A stretch of DNA of 64,000 bases from Streptomyces djakartensis (GTDB lineage Bacteria > Actinomycetota > Actinomycetes > Streptomycetales > Streptomycetaceae), in assembly GCF_014651075.1 (NCBI RefSeq), contig NZ_BMWE01000001.1, positions 248,001 through 312,000 on the forward strand, written 5' to 3'. Both the position numbers and the translations under genes were made by a program. The first letter of the stretch is position 1. Every line of letters starts with the position of its first letter. The notes under the pieces were generated by a model. The model saw only the letters and a program-made list of their open reading frames with translations, made no database searches and was not told the origin of the DNA. Below are positions 23,134 through 32,563 of this stretch, piece by piece.

Positions 23134-24734
23134 CGATGCGGCGACAAGGGGGGACCCGCGGCTGGACCGCGGCGCGCAAGGGAGTCTGGTCACGGCTGCG
23201 TTTCACCAGCCTGCGACTGCGGCTGGTCGTCGTGTTCGGGCTGGTGGCGCTGACGGCCGCCGTGTCCGCGTCCGGCATCGCGTACTGGCTCAACCGTGAG
23301 GCCGTGCTGACGCGTGCCCAGGACGCGGTGCTGCGCGACTTCGAGCAGGAGATGCAGAACCGGGCGGGCGCGCTCCCCGGGCATCCGACGCAGGACGAGT
23401 TGCAGCACACCGCCGGCCAGATGGCGGGCAGTGACCAGCGTTTCAGCGTGCTGCTGGTCGCCACGGACGCCGGGGGCCGGACGGTCTACGGCGGTTCCGG
23501 CGGGCTGAACGGCTTCTCGCTTGGGGACGTTCCGGCCTCGCTGCGCACGGCGGTGAACAAGAAGCAGAAGGCCGACGGGGCCAACGAGCATCCGTACCAC
23601 CTGTACTGGCAGCGGGTCGTCGACCACGACACCCCGTACCTCGTGGCCGGGACTCGGGTGATCGGCGGCGGTCCGACCGGTTACATGCTGAAGTCGCTGG
23701 AACCGGAGGCCAAGGACCTGAACTCGCTCGCCTGGTCGCTGGGGATCGCCACGGGGCTCGCGCTGATCGGATCGGCGCTGCTCGCGCAGGCCGCGGCGAC
23801 CACGGTGCTGAAGCCGGTGCAGCGGCTCGGGACCGCCGCGCGGCGGCTCGGCGAGGGCAGGCTCGACACCCGGCTCCGGGTGTCCGGGACCGACGAACTC
23901 GCCGATTTGTCCCGGACGTTCAACAACGCGGCCGAGGCGTTGGAGAAGCGGGTCGCGGAGATGGCCGCGCGGGACGAGGCGTCCCGTCGGTTCGTGGCGG
24001 ACATGAGCCATGAGCTGCGGACACCACTCACCGCGATCACCGCCGTGACAGAGGTGCTGGAGGAGGAGCTGGAGGCGGAGACCGGGAGCATGGACCCGAT
24101 GATCGAGCCGGCCGTGCGGCTGGTGGTCAGCGAGACCCGGCGCCTGAACGACCTGGTGGAGAACCTGATGGAGGTCACCCGCTTCGACGCGGGCACCGCC
24201 CGGCTGGTCCTGGACGACGTCGACATCGCCGACCAGATCACCGCGTGCATCGACGCCCGGGCCTGGCTGGACGCGGTCGAGCTGGACGCCGAGCGCGGCA
24301 TCCACGCCCGCCTGGATCCGCGCCGGCTGGACGTCATCCTGGCCAACCTCATCGGCAACGCGCTCAAGCACGGCGGCTCCCCGGTGCGGGTGTCCGTCCG
24401 CGAGACGGACGACTCGCTCGTCATCGAGGTCCAGGACCACGGGCCCGGCATCCCCGAGGACGTCCTGCCGCACGTGTTCGACCGCTTCTACAAGGCCAGC
24501 GCCTCCCGGCCGCGCTCCGAGGGCAGCGGCCTGGGTCTGTCCATCGCCCTGGAGAACGCCCACATCCACGGCGGCGAGATCACCGCGGCCAACTCACCGG
24601 ACTCCGGCGCCGTGTTCACGCTGCGGCTCCCGCGTGACACGGTCGCGTCGGCGGAGCGGCCCGCCGAGGGCGAGCGGCAGCCCGGGGACGACGCCGGCCC
24701 GACGGGCGGCGAGGACGCGAAGGGAGACGCCTGA
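23130..24734 (+). CDS. afsQ2: Sensor histidine kinase AfsQ2
   Basis: 534 aa membrane kinase. TM1 lies around residues 30-52 (LRLVVVFGLVALTAAVSASGIAYWL), an extracytoplasmic sensor of about 145 aa follows, then TM2 (SLGIATGLALIGSALLAQAAATTV), a HAMP domain, the H-box DMSHELRTPLTAI (His294) and the ATPase boxes N (NLIGNALKHGG), G1 (DHGPGI) and G2 (EGSGLGLSIALENAHIHGG). It is translationally coupled to afsQ1 (4-base overlap) and to the downstream lipoprotein (1-base overlap), as in S. coelicolor. Confidence 0.95.
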   Translation: MTMRRQGGTRGWTAARKGVWSRLRFTSLRLRLVVVFGLVALTAAVSASGIAYWLNREAVLTRAQDAVLRDFEQEMQNRAGALPGHPTQDELQHTAGQMAGSDQRFSVLLVATDAGGRTVYGGSGGLNGFSLGDVPASLRTAVNKKQKADGANEHPYHLYWQRVVDHDTPYLVAGTRVIGGGPTGYMLKSLEPEAKDLNSLAWSLGIATGLALIGSALLAQAAATTVLKPVQRLGTAARRLGEGRLDTRLRVSGTDELADLSRTFNNAAEALEKRVAEMAARDEASRRFVADMSHELRTPLTAITAVTEVLEEELEAETGSMDPMIEPAVRLVVSETRRLNDLVENLMEVTRFDAGTARLVLDDVDIADQITACIDARAWLDAVELDAERGIHARLDPRRLDVILANLIGNALKHGGSPVRVSVRETDDSLVIEVQDHGPGIPEDVLPHVFDRFYKASASRPRSEGSGLGLSIALENAHIHGGEITAANSPDSGAVFTLRLPRDTVASAERPAEGERQPGDDAGPTGGEDAKGDA

Positions 24735-25396
24735 TGCTCATACGCCGCTCACCGGCCGCGCCCGCGGCCGCGCGGGTCACGGGGCAGCGTCTCGTGGCCG
24801 CTGCCCGGGTCGGTGCCGTGTCGGCACTCGCCGTGCTGCTCGCCGGATGCGGGATACGGGCCACCGAGGTGCCGACGAACTACGGGCCCGCGCCCTCGCG
24901 GGTGCGGTGTTCGCTCGCCGAGCCGGACGTGGCGGCGCAGGCAGCCCGGGGGGTGCCGGTGCAGGTGTTCCTGCTGTGCGGGTCCTCGCTGGTGACCGTC
25001 GACCGGGCCGTGCGGGTGCCGGCCGGCGCGGCCGACTCCGAGCGGCGCGTGCTGGTGGCTCAGGGCCTGCTGGACGAGCTCGCGGCACCGCCGTCGCCCA
25101 CGGAGAAGGAGGCCGGCTACAGCACGGACGTACGCGGCGGCATCACCGTCCGCGGACCCCGCGCCGGCGACCCGGAGGACACGCTGCGGCTCAGCACGGC
25201 CCCCGACAGTCTCACCTCGTACGCCCTCGCCCAGCTCGTCTGCACCTTCTCCGACTCGGCGGCCGCCGAAGGAGACGGTTCCGTGGTCCTCGGCGGTCCC
25301 GGCGCTCAGGCGCCGCGGCGCTACGAGTGCACCGACGAGGTACGGGCCCGCCCGGGCAGCGAGGAGCTTCCGTCCAGGGACGCGGCCGGGGAGTGA
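24734..25396 (+). CDS. AfsQ-operon lipoprotein
   Basis: 220 aa. Signal peptide with lipobox AVLLAGC near residue 40 places the mature protein on the outer face of the membrane. The body has a beta-alpha pattern (QVFLLCGSSLVTVDRAVRVPAG) reminiscent of GerMN-type lipoproteins. It is coupled to afsQ2 (TGATG overlap), the usual third gene of the afsQ operon, and is probably an accessory to AfsQ2 signal sensing. Confidence 0.85.
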   Translation: MLIRRSPAAPAAARVTGQRLVAAARVGAVSALAVLLAGCGIRATEVPTNYGPAPSRVRCSLAEPDVAAQAARGVPVQVFLLCGSSLVTVDRAVRVPAGAADSERRVLVAQGLLDELAAPPSPTEKEAGYSTDVRGGITVRGPRAGDPEDTLRLSTAPDSLTSYALAQLVCTFSDSAAAEGDGSVVLGGPGAQAPRRYECTDEVRARPGSEELPSRDAAGE

Positions 25397-25499
25397 CACG
25401 GCCCGGGGAGTGACGCGGACCGGGCTGTGGCGCATGCCTCACAGGGCTGCCGGCGGGCGCCCCGGAACCGATCCTGCCGGAGACCGCGTCTAGGGGGAC

Positions 25500-26084
25500 G
25501 TGCAGCGTCAAGGCTCCATCGGCGGCAGCGCCGCGTTCCGCATCCGTGTGACAGGAGGTGTCCTCCTCGTCGCACACCTCGTGTTCGTCGCCTGGTTCAC
25601 GCTGCGGCCACTGAACGTGCCCTGGGTGATGCCCGCCAATCTGCGGCCGTTCGACGGCCTGCGGGCCGATCTCGCCATGGGCTGGCCCGAGGCGGCCCGC
25701 CGGATCGGCGAGGGGCTAGCGCTGCTCGCCCCGCTGGGTGTGCTGCTGCCCATGGCGAGCGGCAGACTGACCGTCTCGCCGTGGGCGTCGCTGCTGAACA
25801 CCGTCACCGCCGGCGCCCTGCTGTCGCTGGGCATCGAGCTGCTCCAGACCGGCGTTCCCGGCCAGGTCGTCGACATCGACTCGCTGTTCCTGAACACCGC
25901 GGGCGTGGCCCTCGCGCACCTCGCGCTCGTCCCGGCCGGCCGTTCCTGGCTGCGCCGCCGCACCCTCGCGCGCCTGCCCCGGACGCCCCTGACGGCGGAG
26001 GAGCCGGCTCAGGGTCGGACCCCGACGATTCCCAGGGTCGGGATCGCCCCGTGGAGCGACGCTTTGCCCCCTTCGTCTCCGTAG
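25500..26084 (+). CDS. VanZ-family membrane protein
   Basis: 194 aa from a GTG start. Four predicted membrane helices (VTGGVLLVAHLVFVAWFTL, GLALLAPLGVLLPMA, NTVTAGALLSLGIELLQT, FLNTAGVALAHLALVPAG) surround the VanZ signature SLGIELLQT...VVDIDSLFLNTAG. VanZ proteins influence teicoplanin susceptibility or act as small membrane proteins of unclear activity. A Pro-rich C-terminal tail follows. Confidence 0.85.
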   Translation: MQRQGSIGGSAAFRIRVTGGVLLVAHLVFVAWFTLRPLNVPWVMPANLRPFDGLRADLAMGWPEAARRIGEGLALLAPLGVLLPMASGRLTVSPWASLLNTVTAGALLSLGIELLQTGVPGQVVDIDSLFLNTAGVALAHLALVPAGRSWLRRRTLARLPRTPLTAEEPAQGRTPTIPRVGIAPWSDALPPSSP

Positions 26085-26147
26085 CGTGGAGTGCAGACGG
26101 GGTACTCGGACCAGAGGCCTCAACAGACGCTCACGAAGGAGTCGCAC

Positions 26148-26360
26148 ATGTCCCGCCTCGCCCGCCCCACCAACGGCCGCATGATCGGCGGAGTGTGCGC
26201 CGCCCTGGCACGGCGCTTCGGCACCTCCGCGACGACGATGCGGGTGATCTTCCTGGTCTCGTGCCTGCTGCCGGGGCCGCAGTTCCTGCTGTACATCGCG
26301 CTGTGGATCCTGCTGCCCTCGGAGGACAAGGTGCAGAGCAAGGCCCAGACGGCCTGGTGA
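26148..26360 (+). CDS. PspC-domain small membrane protein
   Basis: 70 aa. The PspC domain covers almost the whole protein: LARPTNGRMIGGVCAALARRFG, then a hydrophobic segment IFLVSCLLPGPQFLLYIALWILLP. Family members are membrane-stress proteins. ATG 26148 was chosen for the GAAGGAG ribosome site 8 bases upstream. Confidence 0.88.
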   Translation: MSRLARPTNGRMIGGVCAALARRFGTSATTMRVIFLVSCLLPGPQFLLYIALWILLPSEDKVQSKAQTAW

Positions 26361-26381
26361 CCGGCTGAACGCAGCGCCGAT

Positions 26382-26412
26382 GGGGCGCACCCTGTGTCCA
26401 GGGGTGCGCCCC
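26382..26412. terminator. Intrinsic terminator after the PspC gene
   Basis: Perfect 11-bp stem (26382-26392 and 26402-26412), 9-base loop, 22 bases after the stop and before a convergent gene. Confidence 0.78.
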
Positions 26413-26439
26413 CTCGGCGTGTCCGCCCGGCCGGGACGG

Positions 26440-26742
26440 TCAGACGGCCGGAAGACCCTTGGCGGGAAGCCCCTTCGCCGGCAGGCCCTGCGTGGGCAGG
26501 CCCTTCGCCGGCAGGCCGCCGAGCAGCTTGGTGGCCTGGCCGGCCGGGTCCTGGCCACGCGTCCCAGCCGAGCCCGGCAGCGTCCGGGGGAGCTGCTCCG
26601 CCGGGAGCGCCCGAGTGACGGTCTCCAGCGTCCGGGCGGTGTCCGGGACGGCCGGGGCGGCGTCGGCGACGCCCGCGCCGGCGGCGGCGAAGGCGGCACC
26701 GAGAGCGGCGACACCGAGGGACTTGGCAGCAGACTGCTTCAT
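26440..26742 (-). CDS. Small secreted protein with GLPxxGLP repeats
   Basis: 100 aa. N-terminal signal peptide KSLGVAALGAAFAAAGAGVADA with cleavage likely at ADA-AP. The mature region ends in four tandem five-residue GLPAK/GLPTQ units, encoded by short direct DNA repeats. ATG 26742 starts the signal peptide directly. No enzymatic motif seen; probably a cell-wall or surface-associated small protein. Confidence 0.7.
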   Translation of the reverse strand: MKQSAAKSLGVAALGAAFAAAGAGVADAAPAVPDTARTLETVTRALPAEQLPRTLPGSAGTRGQDPAGQATKLLGGLPAKGLPTQGLPAKGLPAKGLPAV

Positions 26743-26884
26743 GAAAACGCGTCCTCGCAATGGAATGACGGGGTGTGTGAGCGGTCCGGCGACCGTAGAC
26801 ACGGCGCGCCGCGCACCGCAAACATCGAAATGCGGACGGCATGTGAATACCGCCCGCATTCCTTGTGTGCCCCCGGCGTCGAGG

Positions 26885-28042
26885 TCACCCCTCCGAGGCC
26901 GGAGAACCGCTGGTGGGAGCGGTTTGACGGAACAGCCATTCGGATTTCAGCTCGGCATATCCCGGCTTGATCACGTCATTGATCATGGCCAGCCTTTCAT
27001 CGAAAGGAATGAATGCCGATTTCATCGCATTGACAGAGAACCACTGCATGTCGTCGAGCGTGTAACCGAATGCCTCGACAAGGTGCTCGAATTCCCGGCT
27101 CATGCTGGTGTGGGACATGAGGCGGTTGTCCGTGTTGACGGTGGCGCGGAAGTGCAGCCGTCGCAGCAGCCCGATGGGGTGCTCGGCGTACGAGGACGCC
27201 GCGCCTGTCTGGAGGTTGGAACTGGGGCACAGCTCCAGCGGGATGCGCTTGTCCCGGACGTACGAGGCGAGCCGCCCGAGTTCGACCCGGCCGTCCTCGT
27301 GGACCTGGATGTCGTCGATGATCCGCACCCCGTGCCCGAGCCGGTCGGCGCCGCACCACTGCAGGGCCTGCCAGATGGACGGCAGTCCGAAGGCCTCGCC
27401 GGCGTGGATGGTGAAGTGGTTGTTCTCGCGCTTGAGGTACTCGAAGGCGTCCAGGTGCCGGGTGGGCGGGTAGCCGGCCTCGGCGCCCGCGATGTCGAAA
27501 CCGACGACTCCGAGGTCCCGGTGGCGGTTGGCGAGTTCGGCGATCTCCAGAGCGCGCGCGGCGTGCCGCATGGCGGTGAGCAGGGCACCGACGCGGATGC
27601 GGTGACCGCCCGCCCGCGCCCGCCGCTCCCCTTCCCGGAAGCCCTCGTTGACGGCCTCGACGACCTCTTCGAGGCTCAGGCCGCCCTCCAGGTGCTGCTC
27701 GGGGGCGTAGCGCACCTCGGCGTAGACGACACCGTCCTCGGCGAGGTCCTCGGCGCACTCGGCGGCGACCCGCACCAGGGCGTCGCGGGTCTGCATGACG
27801 CCGACGGTGTGCGAGAAGGTCTCCAAGTACCGTTCCAGGGAGCCGGAGTCGGCGGCCTCCCGGAACCAGACGCCGAGCTTCTCGGGGTCGGTCTCGGGGA
27901 GCCGGCCGTATCCGGTCGCGCGGGCGAGGTCGACGATCGTCGCGGGGCGCAGTCCGCCGTCGAGGTGGTCGTGCAGCAGAACCTTGGGCGCCCGGCGGAT
28001 CTGGTCCGTTGTCGGGGTGTTCACAATGGTCTGGCTCGTCAT
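26885..28042 (-). CDS. add: Adenosine deaminase
   Basis: 385-aa zinc hydrolase converting (deoxy)adenosine to (deoxy)inosine, the substrate of the PNP above. Metal ligands HDHLDG near residue 25, the active-site helix HAGEAFG, and the C-terminal VNTDNRLMS motif (SxNTDDP equivalent) are visible; length is typical for bacterial ADA. The start codon lies 16 bases from the CTACGCGCGTAG palindrome, so it belongs to the same putative regulon. Confidence 0.95.
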   Translation of the reverse strand: MTSQTIVNTPTTDQIRRAPKVLLHDHLDGGLRPATIVDLARATGYGRLPETDPEKLGVWFREAADSGSLERYLETFSHTVGVMQTRDALVRVAAECAEDLAEDGVVYAEVRYAPEQHLEGGLSLEEVVEAVNEGFREGERRARAGGHRIRVGALLTAMRHAARALEIAELANRHRDLGVVGFDIAGAEAGYPPTRHLDAFEYLKRENNHFTIHAGEAFGLPSIWQALQWCGADRLGHGVRIIDDIQVHEDGRVELGRLASYVRDKRIPLELCPSSNLQTGAASSYAEHPIGLLRRLHFRATVNTDNRLMSHTSMSREFEHLVEAFGYTLDDMQWFSVNAMKSAFIPFDERLAMINDVIKPGYAELKSEWLFRQTAPTSGSPASEG

Positions 28043-28058
28043 TTCCGCACTCTAACGC

Positions 28059-28070
28059 CTACGCGCGTAG
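28059..28070. promoter_or_regulatory. CTACGCGCGTAG operator upstream of add
   Basis: Perfect 12-bp palindrome 17 bases upstream of the add ATG; same sequence as at pnp, deoC and the ABC operon. Confidence 0.75.
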
Positions 28071-28165
28071 ATGGCGCGTCCTCGGTCCCCTCGCGTTTCC
28101 GTCGATACCCAACGGTGACCACGGGGACGGGTCGAGTACACCCGCGCTTCTGACACTGTTCTGCC

Positions 28166-28924
28166 ATGGCACACCAAGCGACGCCGGTTGGCAGGGCCCG
28201 GCTGGGCAGGACGTTCGGTCCGGAACCGACGGCGGTGAGCGGCGTGGTGCTGCTGCTCCCCGGTGGCGACGAGGTCTCCGGACGCAGGCCGTCCCCCCTG
28301 CTGGCGACCGCCTCGGTACGGGCCCTGGGACGCCGCCTGGCACGCGCGGGCCGGGACGAGGGCCTCGTCACACACGTGGTGCACTACCGCTGCCGCGGCT
28401 GGAACGGCGGCGAGGCCAACCTCGCGCGCGACGCGGCGTGGGCCGCCGACGAGGTCGTACGGCGCTACGGCGACGTCCCGGTCTGCCTCGCCGGTGTCGG
28501 CATGGGCGGTCGCGCCGGGTTGCGCGCGGGCGGCCACGAGACCGTCAACTCCGTGCTGGCACTGGCTCCTTGGCTGCCGGAGGAGGACGCGGCGGCACCA
28601 CCCGAACCGGTGAAGCAGTTGGTGGGGCGGCAGGTGCTGATCGTGCACGGCACGAACGACGGGCGGACGGACCCCGAGTTGTCGTTCCGGCTGGCGGCCC
28701 GGGCGAAGAAGGCGAACCGGGATGTGTGCCGGTTCGAGGTGCACACGGACGGGCACGGGCTGACTCAGTACCGGGACGAAGTACTGGCGCTGGCTGAGGA
28801 TTTCGTGATGGGCGCGCTGTTCGGCAGGGCCGTTTCCCGGCCGGTGCGGGACGCGTTCGCCGCGCCGCCGCCGCTGGGGTTGCGGATGCCGTTGGCCGCG
28901 GGGTTCAAGCCTTCGAGGCGGTAG
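28166..28924 (+). CDS. Alpha/beta-hydrolase-fold protein with altered nucleophile elbow
   Basis: 252 aa. Strand SGVVLLLPGGDE and the dienelactone-hydrolase-like ending QVLIVHGTNDGRTDPELS identify the fold. The expected GxSxG elbow reads G-V-G-M-G, with Gly112 in the nucleophile position, and the C-terminal His lies in HTDGHGLT. It may be a non-catalytic or alternative-nucleophile member. Divergent from add, convergent with the LysR gene. Confidence 0.75.
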   Translation: MAHQATPVGRARLGRTFGPEPTAVSGVVLLLPGGDEVSGRRPSPLLATASVRALGRRLARAGRDEGLVTHVVHYRCRGWNGGEANLARDAAWAADEVVRRYGDVPVCLAGVGMGGRAGLRAGGHETVNSVLALAPWLPEEDAAAPPEPVKQLVGRQVLIVHGTNDGRTDPELSFRLAARAKKANRDVCRFEVHTDGHGLTQYRDEVLALAEDFVMGALFGRAVSRPVRDAFAAPPPLGLRMPLAAGFKPSRR

Positions 28925-28994
28925 CGCCGTGGGAGTGCTTGCCGGTTGGCGGGTGCGGGTCGTTCGTGGCTGATCGCGCAGTTCCCCGCGCCCC

Positions 28995-29948
28995 TCAGGT
29001 GGGGAGCAAGCTGCCTCTTCTTGAGAGCAGGAACCTTTTGAAGGCCGCTACCGGGGGTGTGTCCGGGTGGCCCTCCAGCCAGGCGACGCCGATTTCCCGC
29101 ACGGCTCGTGGGGCCGTGACCGTCAGTTCCACCACTCCTGGGCGGGGCACGGCCGGCGGCGGCAGGAGGGCGACGCCGAGACCCGCCGCCACCAGGCCCC
29201 TCAGCGTTTCGGCCTCCTCGCCCTCGAAGGCGATGCGGGGCCTGAAACCGGCCTCCTTGCAGAGGTCGTCGGTGATGCGGCGCATGCCGTAGCCGGGTTC
29301 GAGGGTGACGAAGGTTTCGTCGGCCGCTTCGGCGAGGCGGACGCGCCGGCGGGAGGCGAGGGGATGGTCGGCGGGGACGACGAGGCGGAGTTTCTGCTCG
29401 TCCAGGCGGCGGGCCACCAGGTCGGGCGCGTCGGGGACGGGGGACGTCAGGCACAGGTCCAGCTCGCCGGCGCGAAGGCGCTCGAGCATGGCCTCGCCGT
29501 AGTTCTGGACGAGGCTGAAGCGGACGCGCGGGTGGTCGGCGCGGAAGGCCTGGAGAAGGCCGGGTACGGTCTCCGCGCCCATGGTGTGCAGAAAGCCGAA
29601 GGCGACCTTCCCGGTGGTGGGGTCGGCGTCGGCGCGCACCTCGTCGGCGGCGCGCTCGATCTCGGACAGGGCGCGTTCGACGGAGGTGAGGAAGGTCCGG
29701 CCGGCCGGGGTGAGGGAGACGGTGCGGCCGCGGCGGGCGAAGAGGTCCACGCCCAGGTCCTGCTCCAGGCGGGCCATGGACCGGGACAGGGTCGACTGGG
29801 GGACGTTCATCTCCTGGGCGGCGCGGGTGACGTGCTCGGTGCGGGCCACGCCGGCGAAGTACGCAAGGCGTGGCGCCAGCAACATCACCATGTCTTCTGT
29901 GTCACTGGATGGTGACAGCCGAGCCGCTGAACTGTGTTGATGCACCAT
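28995..29948 (-). CDS. LysR-family transcriptional regulator
   Basis: 317 aa. The N-terminal LysR HTH (YFAGVARTEHVTRAAQEMNVPQSTLSRSMARLEQDLGVDLFAR) is followed by a periplasmic-binding-like sensor domain (KVAFGFLHTMG ... ELDLCLTSPVPD). It is divergent from the MFS transporter with a 63-base gap, the usual arrangement for a LysR activator of an efflux gene. ATG 29948 precedes an unconserved 30-residue lead. Confidence 0.92.
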   Translation of the reverse strand: MVHQHSSAARLSPSSDTEDMVMLLAPRLAYFAGVARTEHVTRAAQEMNVPQSTLSRSMARLEQDLGVDLFARRGRTVSLTPAGRTFLTSVERALSEIERAADEVRADADPTTGKVAFGFLHTMGAETVPGLLQAFRADHPRVRFSLVQNYGEAMLERLRAGELDLCLTSPVPDAPDLVARRLDEQKLRLVVPADHPLASRRRVRLAEAADETFVTLEPGYGMRRITDDLCKEAGFRPRIAFEGEEAETLRGLVAAGLGVALLPPPAVPRPGVVELTVTAPRAVREIGVAWLEGHPDTPPVAAFKRFLLSRRGSLLPT

Positions 29949-30011
29949 GGGAACGATTATGGCGGTTCCATGCATTGGACGGATCAGCAGGGGCGTACGT
30001 AATTTCGAGGC

Positions 30012-31286
30012 ATGTCTCCCGCCAGTACCGGGGCGTCCACCACCGTGGGCGCCGATGCCTCTGTCCCTGCCGCTCCCGACTCGCGCATGTCCCCGGGCGG
30101 GCCCGGTTACCGCCGGATGAGCCTCGCCCTGTTCCTCGCGGGTGTCGCGACCTTCGCACTGCTGTACTCCACACAGGCGCTGCTCCCGCTGATCTCCGGC
30201 GAGTTCGGGGTCGCGGCGAGCGACGCGAGCTGGACCGTGGCCGCCGCGACGGGCGGGCTGGCGCTGTTCGTACTGCCGATGAGCGCCCTGTCGGAGCGCT
30301 TCGGGCGGCGTACGGTCATGACGGCCTCGCTGGCCGTGGCGGTGACGATCGGACTGCTGGTGCCCTTCGCCCCGTCGCTGGGCGTCCTGGTGGCGCTGCG
30401 GGCGCTGCAGGGCGCGGCGCTGGCCGGGCTGCCGGCGTCGGCGACGGCGTACCTCGCCGAGGAGGTCACCCCCAAGGCCCTGGTCACCGCGATCGGGCTG
30501 TTCGTGGCGGGCAACAGCGTCGGCGGGATGAGCGGCCGGGTGATCACCGGCTGGGTCGCGCAGGAGTGGGGCTGGCGGGTCGCCGTCGGTGTGATCGGCG
30601 CGATCGCCGTGGCCTGCGCGGTGGCCTTCCGGGTGCTGCTTCCCGCGCCCAGGAACTTCCGGACCGGCTCGCTGCGTCCGCGCGTCCTGGCCCGCACGGT
30701 CCGTGACCACCTGTCGAACCCGCTGCTGTGCCGGCTGTACGCGATCGGCGCGCTGTTCATGACGGTCTTCGGCGGCGTGTACACGGTCATCGGCTACCGC
30801 CTGACCGAGGCTCCGTTCTCACTGCCCCAGGGCATCATCGGCTCGGTCTTCCTGGTGTACCTCGTCGGCACGGTGTCGGCGTCGACGGCCGGCCGCCTGG
30901 TGGGCCGGCTGGGCCGCCGGGGCGCGCTGTACGCGGCGGGCGGTACGACGGCGGCGGGCCTGCTGCTGTCGCTCGCCGGTTCGCTCCCGCTGGTCCTGCT
31001 GGGCCTGGTCCTCATCACCGGGGGCTTCTTCGCGGGCCATGCGGTCGCCTCCTCGGCGGTCAGCAAGACGGCCACCAGGGGCCGCGCCCAGGCCTCGGCC
31101 CTGTACCAGTCCGCCTACTACATCGGCTCCAGCGCGGGCAGCACGGTCGGCGCGATCGCCTTCCACACGGGCGGCTGGGCCGGGACGGTCGGGGTCGGCC
31201 TGCTGGCGGTGCTGGGCGTCGTCGCGATCACGGTCTTCGGGACGCGGGCGGCACGGCTGCAGCGGCGGCTGGCCACGGCCGCCTGA
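30012..31286 (+). CDS. MFS transporter (12-TM efflux type)
   Basis: 424 aa with about 12 membrane helices. It carries the MFS loop 2-3 motif (LSERFGRRTVM) and an AraJ/YnfM-like pattern (FALLYSTQALLPLISGEFGVAASDASW). These are drug/arabinose-type efflux permeases of unknown substrate. Control by the divergent LysR is likely. Confidence 0.9.
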   Translation: MSPASTGASTTVGADASVPAAPDSRMSPGGPGYRRMSLALFLAGVATFALLYSTQALLPLISGEFGVAASDASWTVAAATGGLALFVLPMSALSERFGRRTVMTASLAVAVTIGLLVPFAPSLGVLVALRALQGAALAGLPASATAYLAEEVTPKALVTAIGLFVAGNSVGGMSGRVITGWVAQEWGWRVAVGVIGAIAVACAVAFRVLLPAPRNFRTGSLRPRVLARTVRDHLSNPLLCRLYAIGALFMTVFGGVYTVIGYRLTEAPFSLPQGIIGSVFLVYLVGTVSASTAGRLVGRLGRRGALYAAGGTTAAGLLLSLAGSLPLVLLGLVLITGGFFAGHAVASSAVSKTATRGRAQASALYQSAYYIGSSAGSTVGAIAFHTGGWAGTVGVGLLAVLGVVAITVFGTRAARLQRRLATAA

Positions 31287-31322
31287 GCCGGACTCTGGGC
31301 TGTTCCCCCTGATCGGGGCCGG

Positions 31323-31345
31323 TTGTCAGTGGGCGCGGATAACGT
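31323..31345 (+). promoter_or_regulatory. PafBC/RecA-NDp-type DNA-damage promoter of the dnaN paralogue
   Basis: TTGTCAGTG (31323-31331), 8 bases, TAACGT (31340-31345). This fits the actinobacterial LexA-independent DNA-damage promoter motif (TTGTCAGTG-N8-TAnnnT) known from mycobacterial recA-NDp. It lies 40 bases upstream of the ATG. Confidence 0.7.
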
Positions 31346-31385
31346 CCGCCTCTGCTGACCACCGGACCTGGCAGGGGGATTTTTC

Positions 31386-32522
31386 ATGGAGTTCCGCATC
31401 GACCGGACGGCGCTCGCCGAGGCCGTGGGGCGGGCCGTACGGGCCCTTCCGGCGCGGACACCGGTGCCGGTGCTTGGGGGGCTGCTGCTGGAGGCCGACG
31501 CGGGGCGGCTGGCCGTGACGGGGTTCGACTTCGAGGCGTCCGTCCGGGTGGAGGCCGACGCCGAGGTCACGGCGCCCGGGCGGGTGCTCGTCCTGGGGCG
31601 GCGGCTGCAGGATGTCTGCCGGGTGCTGCCGGACGGGCCACTGCACTGTGCGCTGGAGGCGTCGCGGTTCACCGTGGAGGCCGACGGTACGCGGTTCGGG
31701 TTGTCGACGCTGCCGCTCGCCGAGTACCCGGCCCTGCCGGCGCCGCCCCCGCCGTACGGCACGGTGGGCGCCGACGCGTTCGCGACGGCCGTCGCGCAGG
31801 TCGCGGTCGCGGCCGGCCGTGACGACACGCTGCCGCTGCTGACGGGCGTCCAGCTGCGGCTGGACGGCGGGGACATGACCCTGGCCGCCTCGGACCGCTA
31901 CCGGTATGCCGTGCGGCGGCTGGGGTGGAAACCGGAGGCGGCGGCCTGCGAGGACGTCGTGGAGGCGCTGCTGCCCGCGCGGCGGCTACTGGATCTCACG
32001 CGGTCGCTGGGGCGCCGCGAGGACGTGCGAATCGGCTGGGACCCCGCCGGGAGCGGGCTGATCGGGCTCGAGGGCGGGCGGACCCGGGCCGCGCTGCGGC
32101 TTCTGGACGGGCGGTTGCCCACGTACAAGTCGCTGTTCGACATGGCCGGCGCCGCGGTCGCCGAGGTGGAGTGCGAAGAGCTCGCGGAGGCGGTCCGGCG
32201 GGTCGCGGTGGTGGCGGAGGCGAACAGTCCGGTGCGGCTGGACTTCTCGGCCGACGGGTCCGTGCGGCTGCGCGCCGGCTACGGGGACGACGTGGCGGCC
32301 CAGCGGCTCCCGGCCACGCTGACCGGCGCCGATGAGGTGCCGGTGGCGTTCAATCCGGCCTACCTCCTGGACGCGCTGGCCTCCTTCGACAGCCCGCGCG
32401 TACGACTGGAGCTGCTCGGGGCGGGGCAGCGGGCGCTGCTGCACGCGGTGCCCGGCGGCGCCGGGGACGGGGCGGCCGGCGAGCACCGGCATCTGCTGAT
32501 GTCGGTGAAGCAACTGGTCTGA
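31386..32522 (+). CDS. DNA polymerase III beta-subunit (sliding clamp) paralogue
   Basis: 378 aa, with the three-domain DnaN pattern: domain 1 begins MEFRIDRTALAEAVGRAVRALPARTPVPVLGGLLLEA, domain 2 has LPLLTGVQLRLDGGDMTLAASDRYRYAV, domain 3 ends HLLMSVKQL, comparable to the clamp's PMR(L/I) terminus but divergent. The chromosomal dnaN normally sits beside dnaA and recF and is not here, so this is a second clamp. A DNA-damage-type promoter lies directly upstream, suggesting a repair or translesion role. Confidence 0.88.
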   Translation: MEFRIDRTALAEAVGRAVRALPARTPVPVLGGLLLEADAGRLAVTGFDFEASVRVEADAEVTAPGRVLVLGRRLQDVCRVLPDGPLHCALEASRFTVEADGTRFGLSTLPLAEYPALPAPPPPYGTVGADAFATAVAQVAVAAGRDDTLPLLTGVQLRLDGGDMTLAASDRYRYAVRRLGWKPEAAACEDVVEALLPARRLLDLTRSLGRREDVRIGWDPAGSGLIGLEGGRTRAALRLLDGRLPTYKSLFDMAGAAVAEVECEELAEAVRRVAVVAEANSPVRLDFSADGSVRLRAGYGDDVAAQRLPATLTGADEVPVAFNPAYLLDALASFDSPRVRLELLGAGQRALLHAVPGGAGDGAAGEHRHLLMSVKQLV

Positions 32523-32563
32523 GCCGACTGCCTCGGCCTGCGCCTTCTGCGCTCGAGGGGCCG

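Noticed and set aside
28995..30710. 571-codon version of the LysR gene starting inside the MFS gene
   Set aside because: The first ~250 codons are antisense to the MFS transporter and lack conserved sequence; ATG 29948 gives a normal LysR length.
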